Positions 7,759 through 16,878 of a stretch of DNA of 47,774 nucleotides are shown one piece after another. Below the pieces are notes generated by a model, which made no database searches, was not told where the DNA came from, and saw nothing but the letters and a program-made list of their open reading frames with translations. Location of the stretch: NCBI GenBank assembly GCA_934691925.1, contig CAKUTI010000011.1, positions 1 to 47,774 of the forward strand, given 5' to 3'. The position numbers and the translations under genes are program-made. This DNA is from an uncultured Treponema sp. Its GTDB lineage: Bacteria > Spirochaetota > Spirochaetia > Treponematales > Treponemataceae. Position 1 is the first letter of the stretch. The number at the start of each line of letters is the position of its first letter.

Positions 7759-10044
7759 TTAATTTTCCATTGAGGAAGGCAAAATTTCAGCAAAAATTTT
7801 ATCTCCGACTCTAACGGCCAAATATCTTTCCTGATTGTCTTCCAATATTATACAAACACCTTGAGAGGCAATCTGGTTAATTTTCTGGGCGATTTTCTCT
7901 TCGGTAGACTTCAAGCCGGTTTCAGAAATCCAGTAAAAATTCTCTGCCGCGCCTTTTTTCACAGAAAGCTCATCGCCGCCAACTTTCACGCTCACAGGAA
8001 TTCCGTTCTCGCTTGAAACCGTAACAATCTGATTTTTTATCGGCTCGTGGAACATCGCTTCCTCGCGGAGCTTCTCGCCGTCAGCCGAAGGCAGCTTCAC
8101 ATAGCGAACGTCCCATTTTCCGTCTGCGTCATAATCCCAAGTGGATATTTTTCCTTCTCCAGCCGTGTATTCTTCCATAAAATCAGGAATCGTGTCGCCG
8201 TTTCTGTCAATTTTGATTGACTTCACATAAATTCCAGTTTTTTCAGCAGGACTTCCAAAAAGATTTGTGATTATCTGCATCTCATCTGCCGGAGAAATAA
8301 ATTTCTGGCTGAAATTCTTTGAATATCCGTATTCTTCAATCGTCTCAAAAGTTCCGTCGCCGTCAACATCGACCGTTCTGTTTACAGGAAGCCCGTTCTC
8401 AAATTTCGCCTGCGCATAAACTTTTCCGTCCGCAGAATAAACAGCCTGCTGGACAAATCCGTTCAAAAGGCTTACAGAGATTTCAGCGTTTTGCCGTTCT
8501 TTTGACGGCATTGTGTAGCCAAATGCGGAATTTATAAAGCTTTCAGTGTCAATTTCCGCGTTTTTTGAATTCAAAACAGGCACAAAAAAGTCAAAGCCAA
8601 GATTTTCTTTCGCAGTTTTTTCGCTTTCAACTGAAAAAGGACACCATGCGAGCGTGTCAGAAATTATGTCAAAAGCGATTTCAGAAGAATCAGAATCTTT
8701 TTGATTTTCCGAACCATAAACATTCGACTTTTCGGATTTTTGAGAATCAGAAGGCAAGGCGTAAACCGCCTGCTGAATATAAGGCCAGTTTCCGTAGGAA
8801 ATTTTCGTGCCGCTCTGCAAGAGATTCAAGACAACAGGCACACCAAAATCACAGTCGCAAGTCCACTCGTAATCGTCATCCTGATTTTCGTCATAAAAAA
8901 TCTTTGAAGGCCGACCACGCTCATATTTCACAGTCATATTCACAAGCAAATCGCCGTCGGTGTCAATCAAAACCGTTCCATTGTACGAATTAAGATATTC
9001 CGAAAATTCTTTTTTTGAATCCTCATTTCTAAGGGATTTGATAAAAAGCTGCAAGACTGGCAAAAAAACAGAATCGTCAGCAAAATTGTATAAATAGTCG
9101 AGAGCGTCGCGTTCCTTTATCAGCCCCGCCTTCAGCGCAAGCGACGGATAGACAGGCGACTTTGCGCCTTTGGCGTTAAAAGATTTTATGATTCTCGCGC
9201 ATTTTTCAGAATCTTGAACAAAAAAAGCCGCCAAAAGCTCAATTTCAGGATTCGATTTTTTGTAGTTCGAAAGCGAAGCAAGGAAAGCGTCTGCAATCTT
9301 CTGAACGCGCTCGTCAAAAACAAAATTTCCAGAGTCAGACGAAATTGAATCAGCTTGAAGAGAAGCATTTTCGCCAAGCAAAGCCGAGGAATCAGAATCG
9401 GAAGAATTGATGAAGTCAGAAGAGCTAAAATTTGAATCAGGATTTTGTGATTTTTCCTCTGCCAAAGCGAATTCAAAGCGGTAAAAAAGGTCGGCAAATC
9501 TTGAATCTTTCGGATAAACTCTTCTTGCCGCGTCAATTTTCATTCGGGCAGCTTCAATGCTTTCTTTTGTTTTTTGGTTGTAATAAGATTTCGCGCGGAT
9601 ATATTCAGCGTCGGAAGAATAAATGAATGGGCTTTCGTCCAAGACAGAAATCGCCTCAGCATATTTGTGAGCCGAGCAGAGAAGGTCTGCATAAAGAATT
9701 CTCGCGCCGTCCTTGTTGTAGTCAGCCCATTGAGTGCCATCAAGCGATTTTGAAACCAGCGGAAGAACTTCAGATTTTTTGTCGCCTTTGTTCATTTTTG
9801 CCGCCGCGCGTATGTACCACAAATCAGCGATGGAATCGTCATAGGCAAGTCCGAGATTCGCATTAAAATCCGCGTCAGCCCACTGCTTTTCTGCCAACTT
9901 CTGCTTTGCAAGCTGCATATATCTTATTGCAGTGCGTTTGTTCGCAGCAGAAGCCGAAGCCGTTTGGCAAAAAGCATTTTGATTGAACAGAATAAAAAAG
10001 CCTAAAGCAGCAAAAAAAGTGATAAGAAAAGATTTTTTTGACAT
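7759..10044 (-). CDS. Secreted TPR-like protein with Asp/Gly-rich Ca-binding-like repeats
   Basis: I do not recognise a named family for this 761-residue protein. It has a signal peptide (hydrophobic core ITFFAALGFFILF, likely cleavage after NAFCQ). Residues about 40-210 are alanine-rich helical repeats of TPR type (KQKLAEKQWADADFNANLGL; LWYIRAAAKMNKGDKK). The second half carries scattered D-x-D/N-G-D motifs: DTDGDLL, DVDGDGTFETIEEY, DRNGDTIPDFMEEY and DYDADGKWDVRY, which resemble EF-hand or thrombospondin-3-like Ca-binding loops. ATG at 10044 is chosen over the GTG at 10050 because AGGTG sits 5 nt upstream. It is the first gene of an operon with the PDZ protease and lepA, so it may be a substrate adaptor or envelope partner of the protease; that is inference. 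Confidence 0.7.
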   Translation of the reverse strand: MSKKSFLITFFAALGFFILFNQNAFCQTASASAANKRTAIRYMQLAKQKLAEKQWADADFNANLGLAYDDSIADLWYIRAAAKMNKGDKKSEVLPLVSKSLDGTQWADYNKDGARILYADLLCSAHKYAEAISVLDESPFIYSSDAEYIRAKSYYNQKTKESIEAARMKIDAARRVYPKDSRFADLFYRFEFALAEEKSQNPDSNFSSSDFINSSDSDSSALLGENASLQADSISSDSGNFVFDERVQKIADAFLASLSNYKKSNPEIELLAAFFVQDSEKCARIIKSFNAKGAKSPVYPSLALKAGLIKERDALDYLYNFADDSVFLPVLQLFIKSLRNEDSKKEFSEYLNSYNGTVLIDTDGDLLVNMTVKYERGRPSKIFYDENQDDDYEWTCDCDFGVPVVLNLLQSGTKISYGNWPYIQQAVYALPSDSQKSEKSNVYGSENQKDSDSSEIAFDIISDTLAWCPFSVESEKTAKENLGFDFFVPVLNSKNAEIDTESFINSAFGYTMPSKERQNAEISVSLLNGFVQQAVYSADGKVYAQAKFENGLPVNRTVDVDGDGTFETIEEYGYSKNFSQKFISPADEMQIITNLFGSPAEKTGIYVKSIKIDRNGDTIPDFMEEYTAGEGKISTWDYDADGKWDVRYVKLPSADGEKLREEAMFHEPIKNQIVTVSSENGIPVSVKVGGDELSVKKGAAENFYWISETGLKSTEEKIAQKINQIASQGVCIILEDNQERYLAVRVGDKIFAEILPSSMEN

Positions 10045-10060
10045 CGGCACACCTATTTTT

Positions 10061-10089
10061 ATTCTATATTACTTTCCAATCATTCACAA
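10061..10089 (-). promoter_or_regulatory. Promoter of the TPR protein-protease-lepA operon
   Basis: On the minus strand TTGTGA (10084-10089) and TAGAAT (10061-10066) are separated by 17 bp and lie 17 bp upstream of the ATG at 10044. Confidence 0.6.
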
Positions 10090-10162
10090 GATAAGCAATT
10101 TTATTGTAAAAATTCGGTGCAGATTTGAACAGCAAGCGATTTTGAATTTCAGACAATCTGAT

Positions 10163-10275
10163 GAAAAATCGTTTCAAAAAAGATTTTTCGTTTTTATTCG
10201 ATAAAAATTCGTTTCACAAAGGATTTTTCGTTACAAGCCAATTTGATAGAAAAATCGCTCCACATGAAATTTTTC
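10163..10275. repeat. Three consecutive degenerate inverted repeats in the 361-bp gap 10045-10405
   Basis: GAAAAATC (10163-10170) pairs with GATTTTTC (10182-10189). Next come AAAAAT (about 10203) with ATTTTT (about 10223), and GAAAAAT (about 10249) with ATTTTTC (about 10269). Each spans roughly 27 bp and the middles share a GTTTCA(C/A)A-like loop. They lie between the tilS stop and the promoter at 10061-10089. No gene or classical terminator is visible in the rest of this gap. Confidence 0.5.
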
Positions 10276-10405
10276 GTCAAACAGAATTAAAAGCGATTTC
10301 AGATTTTTGTCAGGGAAACTTAAAAACAGTTTTGGAGCAAACTAGGCAAAAATCGTCTAAAATTTAAGTTGCTTGAAACTCGCCGATAATTTTCATCGCT
10401 TAAAA

Positions 10406-11908
10406 TCACAAATTCAAAACTTTCCAGTTTTTTGAATTCTCGACAAATCCGAAAATCGCGGCAGCTTCAAAATCTCCAGATTTTTCAGACAAGACACGCA
10501 CAACTGGAACCAGATATTTTCCCTTTTCAGAAATCTTCCAGTCCGAAAAAACATCCGAAATATTTTTCAGTTTTCCGTCTGAAGTCCTGATTTTTTCTCC
10601 GGGCTGAAAACTTCCCACAGAAAAAGGAAGACGAACTTCGCAGTCGCATTTTTTTCCGCAAGATTCAACGCAAAGAAAAGTTTTTTTTGCGTTTTCAACG
10701 CAGTTTTCATCGCAATTTTCGCCGATTCGCTTTTCAAGATAAAATTTCATTTTTTCATATTCAAAAAAATCATTCTCATCTGTAAAAACAAAATTGTATC
10801 CAAAAGAAATCCGATTTTTTTTATTTTCAGAAATCTCAAATTCAAGATTCTGATTTTTGAGCGAGATTTTAAGTTTTTCAAAAGTCAGAACGCATTTTTT
10901 CTCAAGATTTTCGTTTTTCCAGCCGCAAATTTCTTTTATATGCTTGAACGGAAACCTTTCGCCAAATCCAAGTTTGTTCAGCGCGAAATAAATTATTCTT
11001 CTTTTAAGCGCAAAATCGAGAGCGCAGAACGGATTCCATTCCAAAACGATTTTTCCGCCGCCATTTTCAACGCTTTTCAGAATTTTTTGAGCCTCTTTTT
11101 CCGCACATTTCTGCAAAAAATAATTGTCGTCAAACGATTTCTGCCCCGAAATCAAAATTGAATCTTTCCAGCCTGCAAAATTTTCGTCCAAAAAAGGAAC
11201 GAGAACATTCCGGATTTTGTTTCTCGCGTATTTGTTTTCAAAATTTGTCGAGTCGGTCCGCCATGAAATTTTATTTTCAACAAGATAATTTTCAATTTCA
11301 GCGCGCGAAATATTCAAAAGCGGCCGGATTATCTTTCCGCGCCTTTTCGGAATCCCGCCCAAGCCTTCGCTTCCGCTCCCTTTCAAGAGCCGCATGAGAA
11401 TTGTTTCAGTCTGGTCGTTTTGATTGTGCGCAAGGCAAAGAAAAGAAAGATTTTTTTCCGCGATAAAGTCATAAAAAACGTTGTAGCGCATTTCACGAGC
11501 GGCTTCCTCAAGGCCTTTTCCGCGTTTTTCCGCGTTTTTCGCCGCCTCTCCCTGTTCAAAAGAGACAACTTTGCAAGAAATTCCAAGATTCTCACAGAGA
11601 TTTTGAACAAAAAGCGCGTCTCCGTCAGTCTGAGTTTTCTCGCGGATTCCATGGTTCACCGTAATCACTTCAAGGCGATTTTTCATTCCGATTTTTTCAA
11701 GAATTTTTGAAAGAGAAAGCAAAAGAGAAACGGAGTCCGCCCCGCCAGAGACCGCCGCTCCGATTTTATTTTCAGAGAGGAAATTTCTGAGATTCTTTAA
11801 AGTCGCTGTCTCCGTCAGATTTTTCAGATTTGAAAGATTTTCCAAAACGCCGCACGAGACTAAGCCGGCCAAAACTTTTTCTTCAAATGGAACGAGATTA
11901 TTTTTCAT
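10406..11908 (-). CDS. tilS: tRNA(Ile)-lysidine synthetase
   Basis: The 500-residue protein has the PP-loop ATPase motif SGGADSVSLLLSL (about residues 55-67), and the TilS signatures VNHGIRE, EEAAREMRYNVFYDF and LAHNQNDQTETILMRLLKGSG. TilS converts C34 of the CAU-anticodon tRNA-Ile into lysidine so that it reads AUA. The C-terminal part contains the degenerate TilS substrate-binding domains, here Lys- and Phe-rich. The first ATG (11908) is taken as start; an in-frame TTG lies three codons upstream and no strong Shine-Dalgarno separates them. It lies downstream of rplY and its terminator, and no promoter of its own is clear. Confidence 0.93.
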   Translation of the reverse strand: MKNNLVPFEEKVLAGLVSCGVLENLSNLKNLTETATLKNLRNFLSENKIGAAVSGGADSVSLLLSLSKILEKIGMKNRLEVITVNHGIREKTQTDGDALFVQNLCENLGISCKVVSFEQGEAAKNAEKRGKGLEEAAREMRYNVFYDFIAEKNLSFLCLAHNQNDQTETILMRLLKGSGSEGLGGIPKRRGKIIRPLLNISRAEIENYLVENKISWRTDSTNFENKYARNKIRNVLVPFLDENFAGWKDSILISGQKSFDDNYFLQKCAEKEAQKILKSVENGGGKIVLEWNPFCALDFALKRRIIYFALNKLGFGERFPFKHIKEICGWKNENLEKKCVLTFEKLKISLKNQNLEFEISENKKNRISFGYNFVFTDENDFFEYEKMKFYLEKRIGENCDENCVENAKKTFLCVESCGKKCDCEVRLPFSVGSFQPGEKIRTSDGKLKNISDVFSDWKISEKGKYLVPVVRVLSEKSGDFEAAAIFGFVENSKNWKVLNL

Positions 11909-11937
11909 CTTCTGCAATTTTTGATTTTCCGCCTAAA

Positions 11938-11975
11938 AATAAAAAAGCCCCCGCTCTTCTTGAACAGGGGCATTA
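11938..11975 (-). terminator. rplY intrinsic terminator
   Basis: On the minus strand GCCCC and GGGGGC form a hairpin (arms at 11967-11971 and 11947-11952) followed by a run of six T. It lies 20 bp past the rplY stop and just upstream of tilS. Confidence 0.75.
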
Positions 11976-11994
11976 AAATCAGCTTAGCTTGCGA

Positions 11995-12546
11995 TTAGCG
12001 AGCTGGAGCAACAGTCGCGAGAACTGTGTCAGCAGGAGTAATCAAAGTTACTTTGTCGCCGAGACCGAGGTCGCTTACCTTGTAAAGGTCTCCAACGTTG
12101 ATTTTTGAGATGTCGCCGACAACGCGAACAGGCAAGTCTTTTGGAAGAGCCTTGACAACAATCTCAGGAACGTGCTTAACAAGGAATCCTCCCTTGAGAA
12201 CGCCAGCTGGAGTTCCTGTAAGCTGAACCTTGAATTTGCGTGTAACAGGCTTTGTGTTTGTTACAGCGTAGAAATCAGCGTGAAGAACTTTGTCTGTGAT
12301 GATGTCATATTCTGTGTCGCGGATGAAAGCGTCTGATTTTTTTCCGTCAACATCAAGAGTAACAAGAGTTGTAGCTGTGATATTGCGCCAAACCTTGTTG
12401 AATTCTACAGAATCAACAGTGATTGAAGTTGCTTTTCCAGCTTCATCGTAAACAACAGCAGGAATTTTTCCAGCAGCGCGCAAGTCTTTCGCAACTTTTT
12501 TTCCAGTTCCGTTGCGGACAGTTGCATTGATAACCATCTGATCCAT
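11995..12546 (-). CDS. rplY: 50S ribosomal protein L25/general stress protein Ctc
   Basis: The 183-residue length matches the long two-domain (TL5/CTC) form of L25. The N-terminal 5S rRNA-binding domain is visible (RNGTGKKVAKDLRAAGKIPA, with the conserved GKIPAVVY), followed by the beta-rich C-terminal TL5 domain (FKVQLTGTPAG, FLVKHVPEIVVKALPKDLPV). It binds 5S rRNA in the large subunit and in some bacteria is stress-induced. It has its own promoter (12703-12731), an AGGAG ribosome binding site and its own terminator, so it is a monocistronic unit between sufD and tilS. Met-4 is an alternative start. Confidence 0.95.
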   Translation of the reverse strand: MDQMVINATVRNGTGKKVAKDLRAAGKIPAVVYDEAGKATSITVDSVEFNKVWRNITATTLVTLDVDGKKSDAFIRDTEYDIITDKVLHADFYAVTNTKPVTRKFKVQLTGTPAGVLKGGFLVKHVPEIVVKALPKDLPVRVVGDISKINVGDLYKVSDLGLGDKVTLITPADTVLATVAPAR

Positions 12547-12702
12547 AATAATTGGACTCCTAAAAATAATTTCCGGGAAAACTCAGGAAGCTTGAAAAAG
12601 CGTAGCCGTAGATTAAGAAAACTTAACGCGCCCCATCGTTCATCACGCCAGAGAGCTTTCCATAAACGCAAGAAGATTAAAATATGCGTTTTCGTAGGCA
12701 AA

Positions 12703-12731
12703 ATATTATCAAAAACAAAACAAATATTCAA
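12703..12731 (-). promoter_or_regulatory. rplY promoter
   Basis: On the minus strand TTGAAT (12726-12731) and TAATAT (12703-12708) are separated by exactly 17 bp. This leaves an untranslated leader of about 150 nt before the rplY start at 12546. Confidence 0.65.
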
Positions 12732-12743
12732 TTCATTTTGCTT

Positions 12744-13733
12744 TTATTTTTCGTCCACGTAATCCTCGATTTTTTTCCGCAAGCTTTCATCTGGAATCAG
12801 GCTGGCTGTGCTTAAAATTTTCGCCTTAGCCATCATCGTTTTTGCCCCGCTCTCGCTGATTCCTCGCGATTCCATATAGAAAAGCTCGTCCGCGCCAAGC
12901 CGACCGAGAGTCGCGCCGTGAGAGCCTTCAACATTGTCCTCGCCGCACAAAATCATCGGAATTGACTTGTTCACAACATTCTCGGACATCAAAAGCGTCT
13001 CTTCCTGCTCATCGCCTTTCGCGCCCGCGCAGCCGTTTCTAAAATCCATCGTTCCGCGGTAAATTTTCTGCGCTTTGTCAGCAACAACACCTTTAACGCT
13101 CATTTTTGTCTCTGATTTCGGCGCAATGAAATTCACAACGTAGTTCATATCAACAATTTGCTCGTTTTTCGCAATAAAAGCGGTTTCCGAAGTAAATTTT
13201 GACTGAACGCCGTTCAAGTCATTTTTTACCTGAGCGTAAATTTTCGAGCCGCCAAGCTCAATCTGGACAACATCGATGCACGCATTTTCCGCGCATTCAG
13301 AAGAAGTGTCGTCAATCTGAACGAATTTTTCGCCGAGAAGCTGAACTTTCACAAGCGTGATTTTCGAATTTTTCTCCGCATGGAGATTTGTCCTTATCTC
13401 TGAAAATCCTGAGGAATCTTTTGCGGAAGTGTAGTCCATAACCACTGTGATTTCAGAATTTTCTTTCGCCTCAATTGTCTGGCTGTGCAAATAATTTTTT
13501 CCGTTTTCAAAATCAAAATGAATCAAAACAGGAGAATCCGACTTTCCTTCCGCAACGATTTTTGTTTCACCTGAAAGATTTTCGATTTTCACATTCTCAT
13601 TCTGATTCAAAATCTCGATTCCGTCAGAACTGATTTCATCTGAAACTTCAAGCTCCAGCGAAGAGCGGTTCATTTTTAGCCAGTTCCACGTGAGATAAGG
13701 AATTTTGTTTATTTCAGAAATTGTCTTTTTCAT
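12744..13733 (-). CDS. sufD: Fe-S cluster assembly scaffold protein SufD
   Basis: The 329-residue protein has the SufB/D beta-helix core and the conserved C-terminal block NVEGSHGATLGRLGADELFY with the functional histidine, followed by MESRGISESGAKTMM. SufD pairs with SufB in the SufBC2D scaffold that builds Fe-S clusters and is needed for iron entry. It is shorter than the E. coli protein (about 420 residues), mainly at the N-terminal helical domain. Its ATG overlaps the sufB stop (TAATG), so translation is coupled. It is the last gene of sufCBD. Confidence 0.93.
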   Translation of the reverse strand: MKKTISEINKIPYLTWNWLKMNRSSLELEVSDEISSDGIEILNQNENVKIENLSGETKIVAEGKSDSPVLIHFDFENGKNYLHSQTIEAKENSEITVVMDYTSAKDSSGFSEIRTNLHAEKNSKITLVKVQLLGEKFVQIDDTSSECAENACIDVVQIELGGSKIYAQVKNDLNGVQSKFTSETAFIAKNEQIVDMNYVVNFIAPKSETKMSVKGVVADKAQKIYRGTMDFRNGCAGAKGDEQEETLLMSENVVNKSIPMILCGEDNVEGSHGATLGRLGADELFYMESRGISESGAKTMMAKAKILSTASLIPDESLRKKIEDYVDEK

Positions 13734-15139
13734 TAGAAGCCACCTTTCATTTCAAGGCGAATCAGGTTGTTCATTTCGACTGCGTACTCAAGCGGAAGCT
13801 CCTTTGAAACAGGATTTGCAAAGCCTGAGACAATCATTGCACGCGCCTCTTCCTCGGAAATTCCGCGGCTCATAAGATAGAAAACCGCGTCGTTTGAAAT
13901 ACGCCCGATTTTCGCCTCGTGCCCGACATCGCACTCGCTTGTGTGCAAATCCATCGCAGGAATTGTGTGCGACTTTGAAATGTTGTCGAGCATAAGAGAA
14001 TCGCAGCTCACGCTTGCCTTTGAGTCTTTCGCGTCCTTTGAAATGTAGATTGCAGAACGGTAAATCGACTCGCCGCCGCTTTTTGAAAGAGATTTTGTCG
14101 TGATTAAAGATGTTGTTTTTGGCGCAAGATGAACCATTTTCGCGCCAGTGTCAAGCTGCTGACCTTCGCCTGCAAATGTAACGCCTGTAAATTCCGCGCG
14201 CGCGCCTTTTCCGACAAGGTCGCTTTCAGGATAAAGATAGGAAATGTGACTTCCAAACGAGCCAGAAACCCATTCAATTGAGCCGCCTTCCTCAACCCTC
14301 GCGCGCTTTGTGTTCAAGTTGTACATATTTTTTGACCAGTTTTCCACGGTCGAATATCTCAAATGCGCGTTTTTTCCGACATAAAGCTCAACGCAGCCGG
14401 CATGCAAGTTCGCCACATTGTATTTTGGAGCCGAGCAGCCTTCAATAAAATGAACGTCCGCGCCTTCGTCAACGATAATCAGCGTGTGCTCAAACTGCCC
14501 CGCGCCTTTCGCGTTCAATCTGAAATACGACTGCAAAGGAACATCGACTTTCACGTTTTTTGGAACGTAGACAAAACTTCCGCCGGACCAGACCGCTCCA
14601 TGAAGCGCCGCAAATTTGTGGTCGTTCGGCTTCACGAGCTTCATAAAATGCGTTCTGACCATTTCCGCATATTTGCCATGAAGCGCGCTTTCAAAATCCG
14701 TGTAGACAACGCCTTTTTCTGCGACTTCCGACTGCAAATTATGGTAGACAAGCTCTGAGTCATACTGCGCCCCGACTCCGGCAAGCGAAGTTCTCTCCGC
14801 CTCTGGAATTCCGAGCTTTTCAAAAGTATTTTTTATGTCCTCAGGAACATCTTCCCATTTTGTCTGCATTTTTGTGTTCGGACGGACGTAAGTCGCAATC
14901 TCGTCCATATTCAGGCCGGAAATGTCAGGTCCCCATTCAGGAGCTTTCAGCTCATTGTAAATTTGAAGAGACTTCAAGCGGAAAATCCGCATCCATTCAG
15001 GATCATTTTTATCTTCAGAAAGTTTCTCGACAATTTCAGCCGTAAGACCGTTTTTATTGCGGTAAAAGCCTTTCTCTTCATATCTAAAGTCATATGGCGA
15101 ATCGGAAAATCCCGACAGCTCTTTGTTTATATCTTCCAT
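13733..15139 (-). CDS. sufB: Fe-S cluster assembly scaffold protein SufB
   Basis: The 468-residue length is typical for SufB. Conserved blocks are LHGAVWSGGSFVYVPKNVKV, VHFIEGCSAPKYNVANLHAG and, near the C-terminus, VSCDSLML and DVGHEAKIGRISNDAVFYLM. By comparison with E. coli SufB the Cys in VSCDS corresponds to C405 and the HE pair in GHEAK to H433/E434, so the cluster-assembly residues appear intact. SufB forms the scaffold with SufC and SufD. The gene starts 16 bp after the sufC stop and overlaps sufD by one base. Confidence 0.96.
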   Translation of the reverse strand: MEDINKELSGFSDSPYDFRYEEKGFYRNKNGLTAEIVEKLSEDKNDPEWMRIFRLKSLQIYNELKAPEWGPDISGLNMDEIATYVRPNTKMQTKWEDVPEDIKNTFEKLGIPEAERTSLAGVGAQYDSELVYHNLQSEVAEKGVVYTDFESALHGKYAEMVRTHFMKLVKPNDHKFAALHGAVWSGGSFVYVPKNVKVDVPLQSYFRLNAKGAGQFEHTLIIVDEGADVHFIEGCSAPKYNVANLHAGCVELYVGKNAHLRYSTVENWSKNMYNLNTKRARVEEGGSIEWVSGSFGSHISYLYPESDLVGKGARAEFTGVTFAGEGQQLDTGAKMVHLAPKTTSLITTKSLSKSGGESIYRSAIYISKDAKDSKASVSCDSLMLDNISKSHTIPAMDLHTSECDVGHEAKIGRISNDAVFYLMSRGISEEEARAMIVSGFANPVSKELPLEYAVEMNNLIRLEMKGGF

Positions 15140-15154
15140 AATAGTTTCTCAAAA

Positions 15155-15895
15155 TTATTTTTCAAACGCCTCAAAGCCGTTCTCGTTTATTTGCTCAACA
15201 AGCTCCGCGCCGCCGTCCTTTTCGATTTTTCCTTTCACAAGAACGTGAGTCTTGTCAACATGGAGACTTTCAAGGATTTTCGTTGAGTGAGTGATTATAA
15301 TCAAAGCTCCGTTCTGATTTTTTTGATATTCCTCGATTCCCTTGGAAACCGTGCGAACAGCGTCAACATCAAGACCAGAATCGGTCTCGTCAAGAATAGC
15401 AAGTTTTGGCTTGAGCATGAGAAGCTGCAAAATCTCGCTCTTTTTTTTCTCGCCGCCTGAAAAACCAACGTTCAAGTCGCGCGAAGCGTAGCTTTCGTCC
15501 ATATGAAGAAGCGACATCATCTCTTTAAGCTCTTTCTGGAACTGGAAAAGTTTTACGCGCTTTCCGGTTTTCTGCTGCAAAGCCGTTCTGATAAAGCTTT
15601 CAAGCGAAATTCCGGGAACTTCAAGCGGAGTCTGAAAACTCATGAAAATTCCTTTTGCGGCCCGCTTGTCCGCCGCCATTTCGGTAATGTCTTCGCCGTC
15701 AAAAAAAATCTTTCCGCCTGTAATCTCATAGCGAGGATTTCCCATCAAAGTAAAGCCCAAAGTTGACTTTCCGGCTCCGTTCGGTCCCATCAAAACGTGA
15801 GTTTCGCCTGCATTGACAGCAAGATTCACGCCGTGCAGAACCTGCTTTTTTTCTATATTAACATTTAAATCTTGAATTTTAAGTAAATTGTCCAT
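15155..15895 (-). CDS. sufC: Fe-S cluster assembly ATPase SufC
   Basis: The 246-residue ABC-type ATPase shows Walker A GPNGAGKST, Q-loop SFQTP, signature NVGFSGGEKKKSEI with the SufC-specific GGEKK, and Walker B LAILDETDSGLDVDAV. SufC drives conformational change in SufB/SufD during cluster assembly. The frame is open for 51 codons further upstream, but the usual family start (MDNLLKIQDLNV) is at 15895. That ATG has no Shine-Dalgarno and a -10-like TAGAAT ends 7 nt before it, so the mRNA may be leaderless. sufS is not in this window; sufU lies about 7.5 kb away. Confidence 0.95.
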   Translation of the reverse strand: MDNLLKIQDLNVNIEKKQVLHGVNLAVNAGETHVLMGPNGAGKSTLGFTLMGNPRYEITGGKIFFDGEDITEMAADKRAAKGIFMSFQTPLEVPGISLESFIRTALQQKTGKRVKLFQFQKELKEMMSLLHMDESYASRDLNVGFSGGEKKKSEILQLLMLKPKLAILDETDSGLDVDAVRTVSKGIEEYQKNQNGALIIITHSTKILESLHVDKTHVLVKGKIEKDGGAELVEQINENGFEAFEK

Positions 15896-15902
15896 AATTT
15901 GT

Positions 15903-15931
15903 ATTCTAGTGATTTCGTAGGCTTTTGAGAA
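15903..15931 (-). promoter_or_regulatory. Putative sufCBD promoter, possibly giving a leaderless mRNA
   Basis: On the minus strand TAGAAT (15903-15908) is preceded after 17 bp by TTCTCA, a weak -35. Only 7 nt separate the -10 box from the sufC ATG, so transcription would begin at or next to the start codon. Confidence 0.4.
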
Positions 15932-16041
15932 TAGACTTTTATTTTTAATGCGATGAGCAATGCGAAGACTTGCATCAAGATGCAAACAAATCGTCTGCAA
16001 AAAATCTGACGGAAACAAAAATTTTGTGCTATATTTTTGGA

Positions 16042-16800
16042 ATGTCAAAAAGACTCATCAAGATTTTCATTTTTTCTATGATTTTTCTGCTGCTCGGATT
16101 TCAAGTTTTCGCCTTAAATCAGAAAGATGAAACAAAAAATTCTCTTCAAGCTCAAAAAAAGACGACGGTCAAAGACTCTCTCAAAATCGATTTTAGATTC
16201 AACACGAAATTTCAGGACAAGAAAAATTATCTTAAATGGAAAACTTCATCGAAAAAAGTCAAAGATTCATATGACGCAGTTTCTGGAGCGTCGGTTTCGC
16301 ACAGCACAGGCGAGCTTCTCACGCTTTTTCGGGACGGAAATTCAAAAAATCTTCTTGCGCCGAAAGGCCTCCGATCGCTTTTGCTTTTTGCGGTCTCAAA
16401 TCCGGAATGTCTCGAATCTGATAATTTTACTGCAGAAAAAGGCGACAACGGAAAAATCAAAATCAGTTTTACGCACCGGAAAATCGGATATTTTATCCAA
16501 ACAGACGAAAAAGGCAAGCTGGACTTGGAAAACGGATTTTTTATCAAGAAGCCGCAAGAAGAAAAACAAAACACAGATTCTGAGGAAAATACGAATGATG
16601 ATGAATTTTACTCTGACGAACCAGAGGCAAATCCTGCCCCGGAAAAAAAATTTGAAGGGAAACTTTCTGTAAACTTAAGCGGCGGAATCTTGAAAATCAG
16701 CGGAAAACTGAATCTCGTGGAATATCAGGAAGTGACTTCCAAAGAGACTTCCGAAGAAAATTTCAAAGAGATTTTCGAAGCGACTTCTGAGAAAATTTAA
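16042..16800 (+). CDS. Hypothetical secreted protein
   Basis: I do not recognise this 252-residue protein. It starts with a clear signal peptide (hydrophobic IKIFIFSMIFLLLGFQVFA, likely cleaved after VFA). The mature part is Lys/Asp/Glu-rich, with a beta-type region (ISFTHRKIGYFIQTDEKGKL), a low-complexity acidic stretch around residues 175-200 (EENTNDDEFYSDEPEANPAP) and a C-terminal region ending in Glu/Thr/Ser-rich repeats of the SKETSEENF type. ATG 16042 is preferred over the upstream frame start because the signal peptide begins there. No Shine-Dalgarno is present and a TATATT box ends 6 nt upstream. It is divergent from sufC and followed by the diguanylate cyclase gene. Confidence 0.6.
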   Translation: MSKRLIKIFIFSMIFLLLGFQVFALNQKDETKNSLQAQKKTTVKDSLKIDFRFNTKFQDKKNYLKWKTSSKKVKDSYDAVSGASVSHSTGELLTLFRDGNSKNLLAPKGLRSLLLFAVSNPECLESDNFTAEKGDNGKIKISFTHRKIGYFIQTDEKGKLDLENGFFIKKPQEEKQNTDSEENTNDDEFYSDEPEANPAPEKKFEGKLSVNLSGGILKISGKLNLVEYQEVTSKETSEENFKEIFEATSEKI

Positions 16801-16878
16801 AAAGCTTCCAAAAAACAGAGTGAAATCAAAAAATCAAAAAACGTTTCCTAGGATTTTCTCTCCGAATTTTACAAAAAT

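Noticed and set aside
10161..10367. Small plus-strand frame (68 codons) in the gap 10045-10405
   Set aside because: It is built from the hairpin repeats, has no ribosome binding site and no recognisable features.
12405..12731. Minus-strand frame overlapping rplY and its leader
   Set aside because: It runs out of frame through rplY codons and contains the rplY promoter and ribosome binding site.
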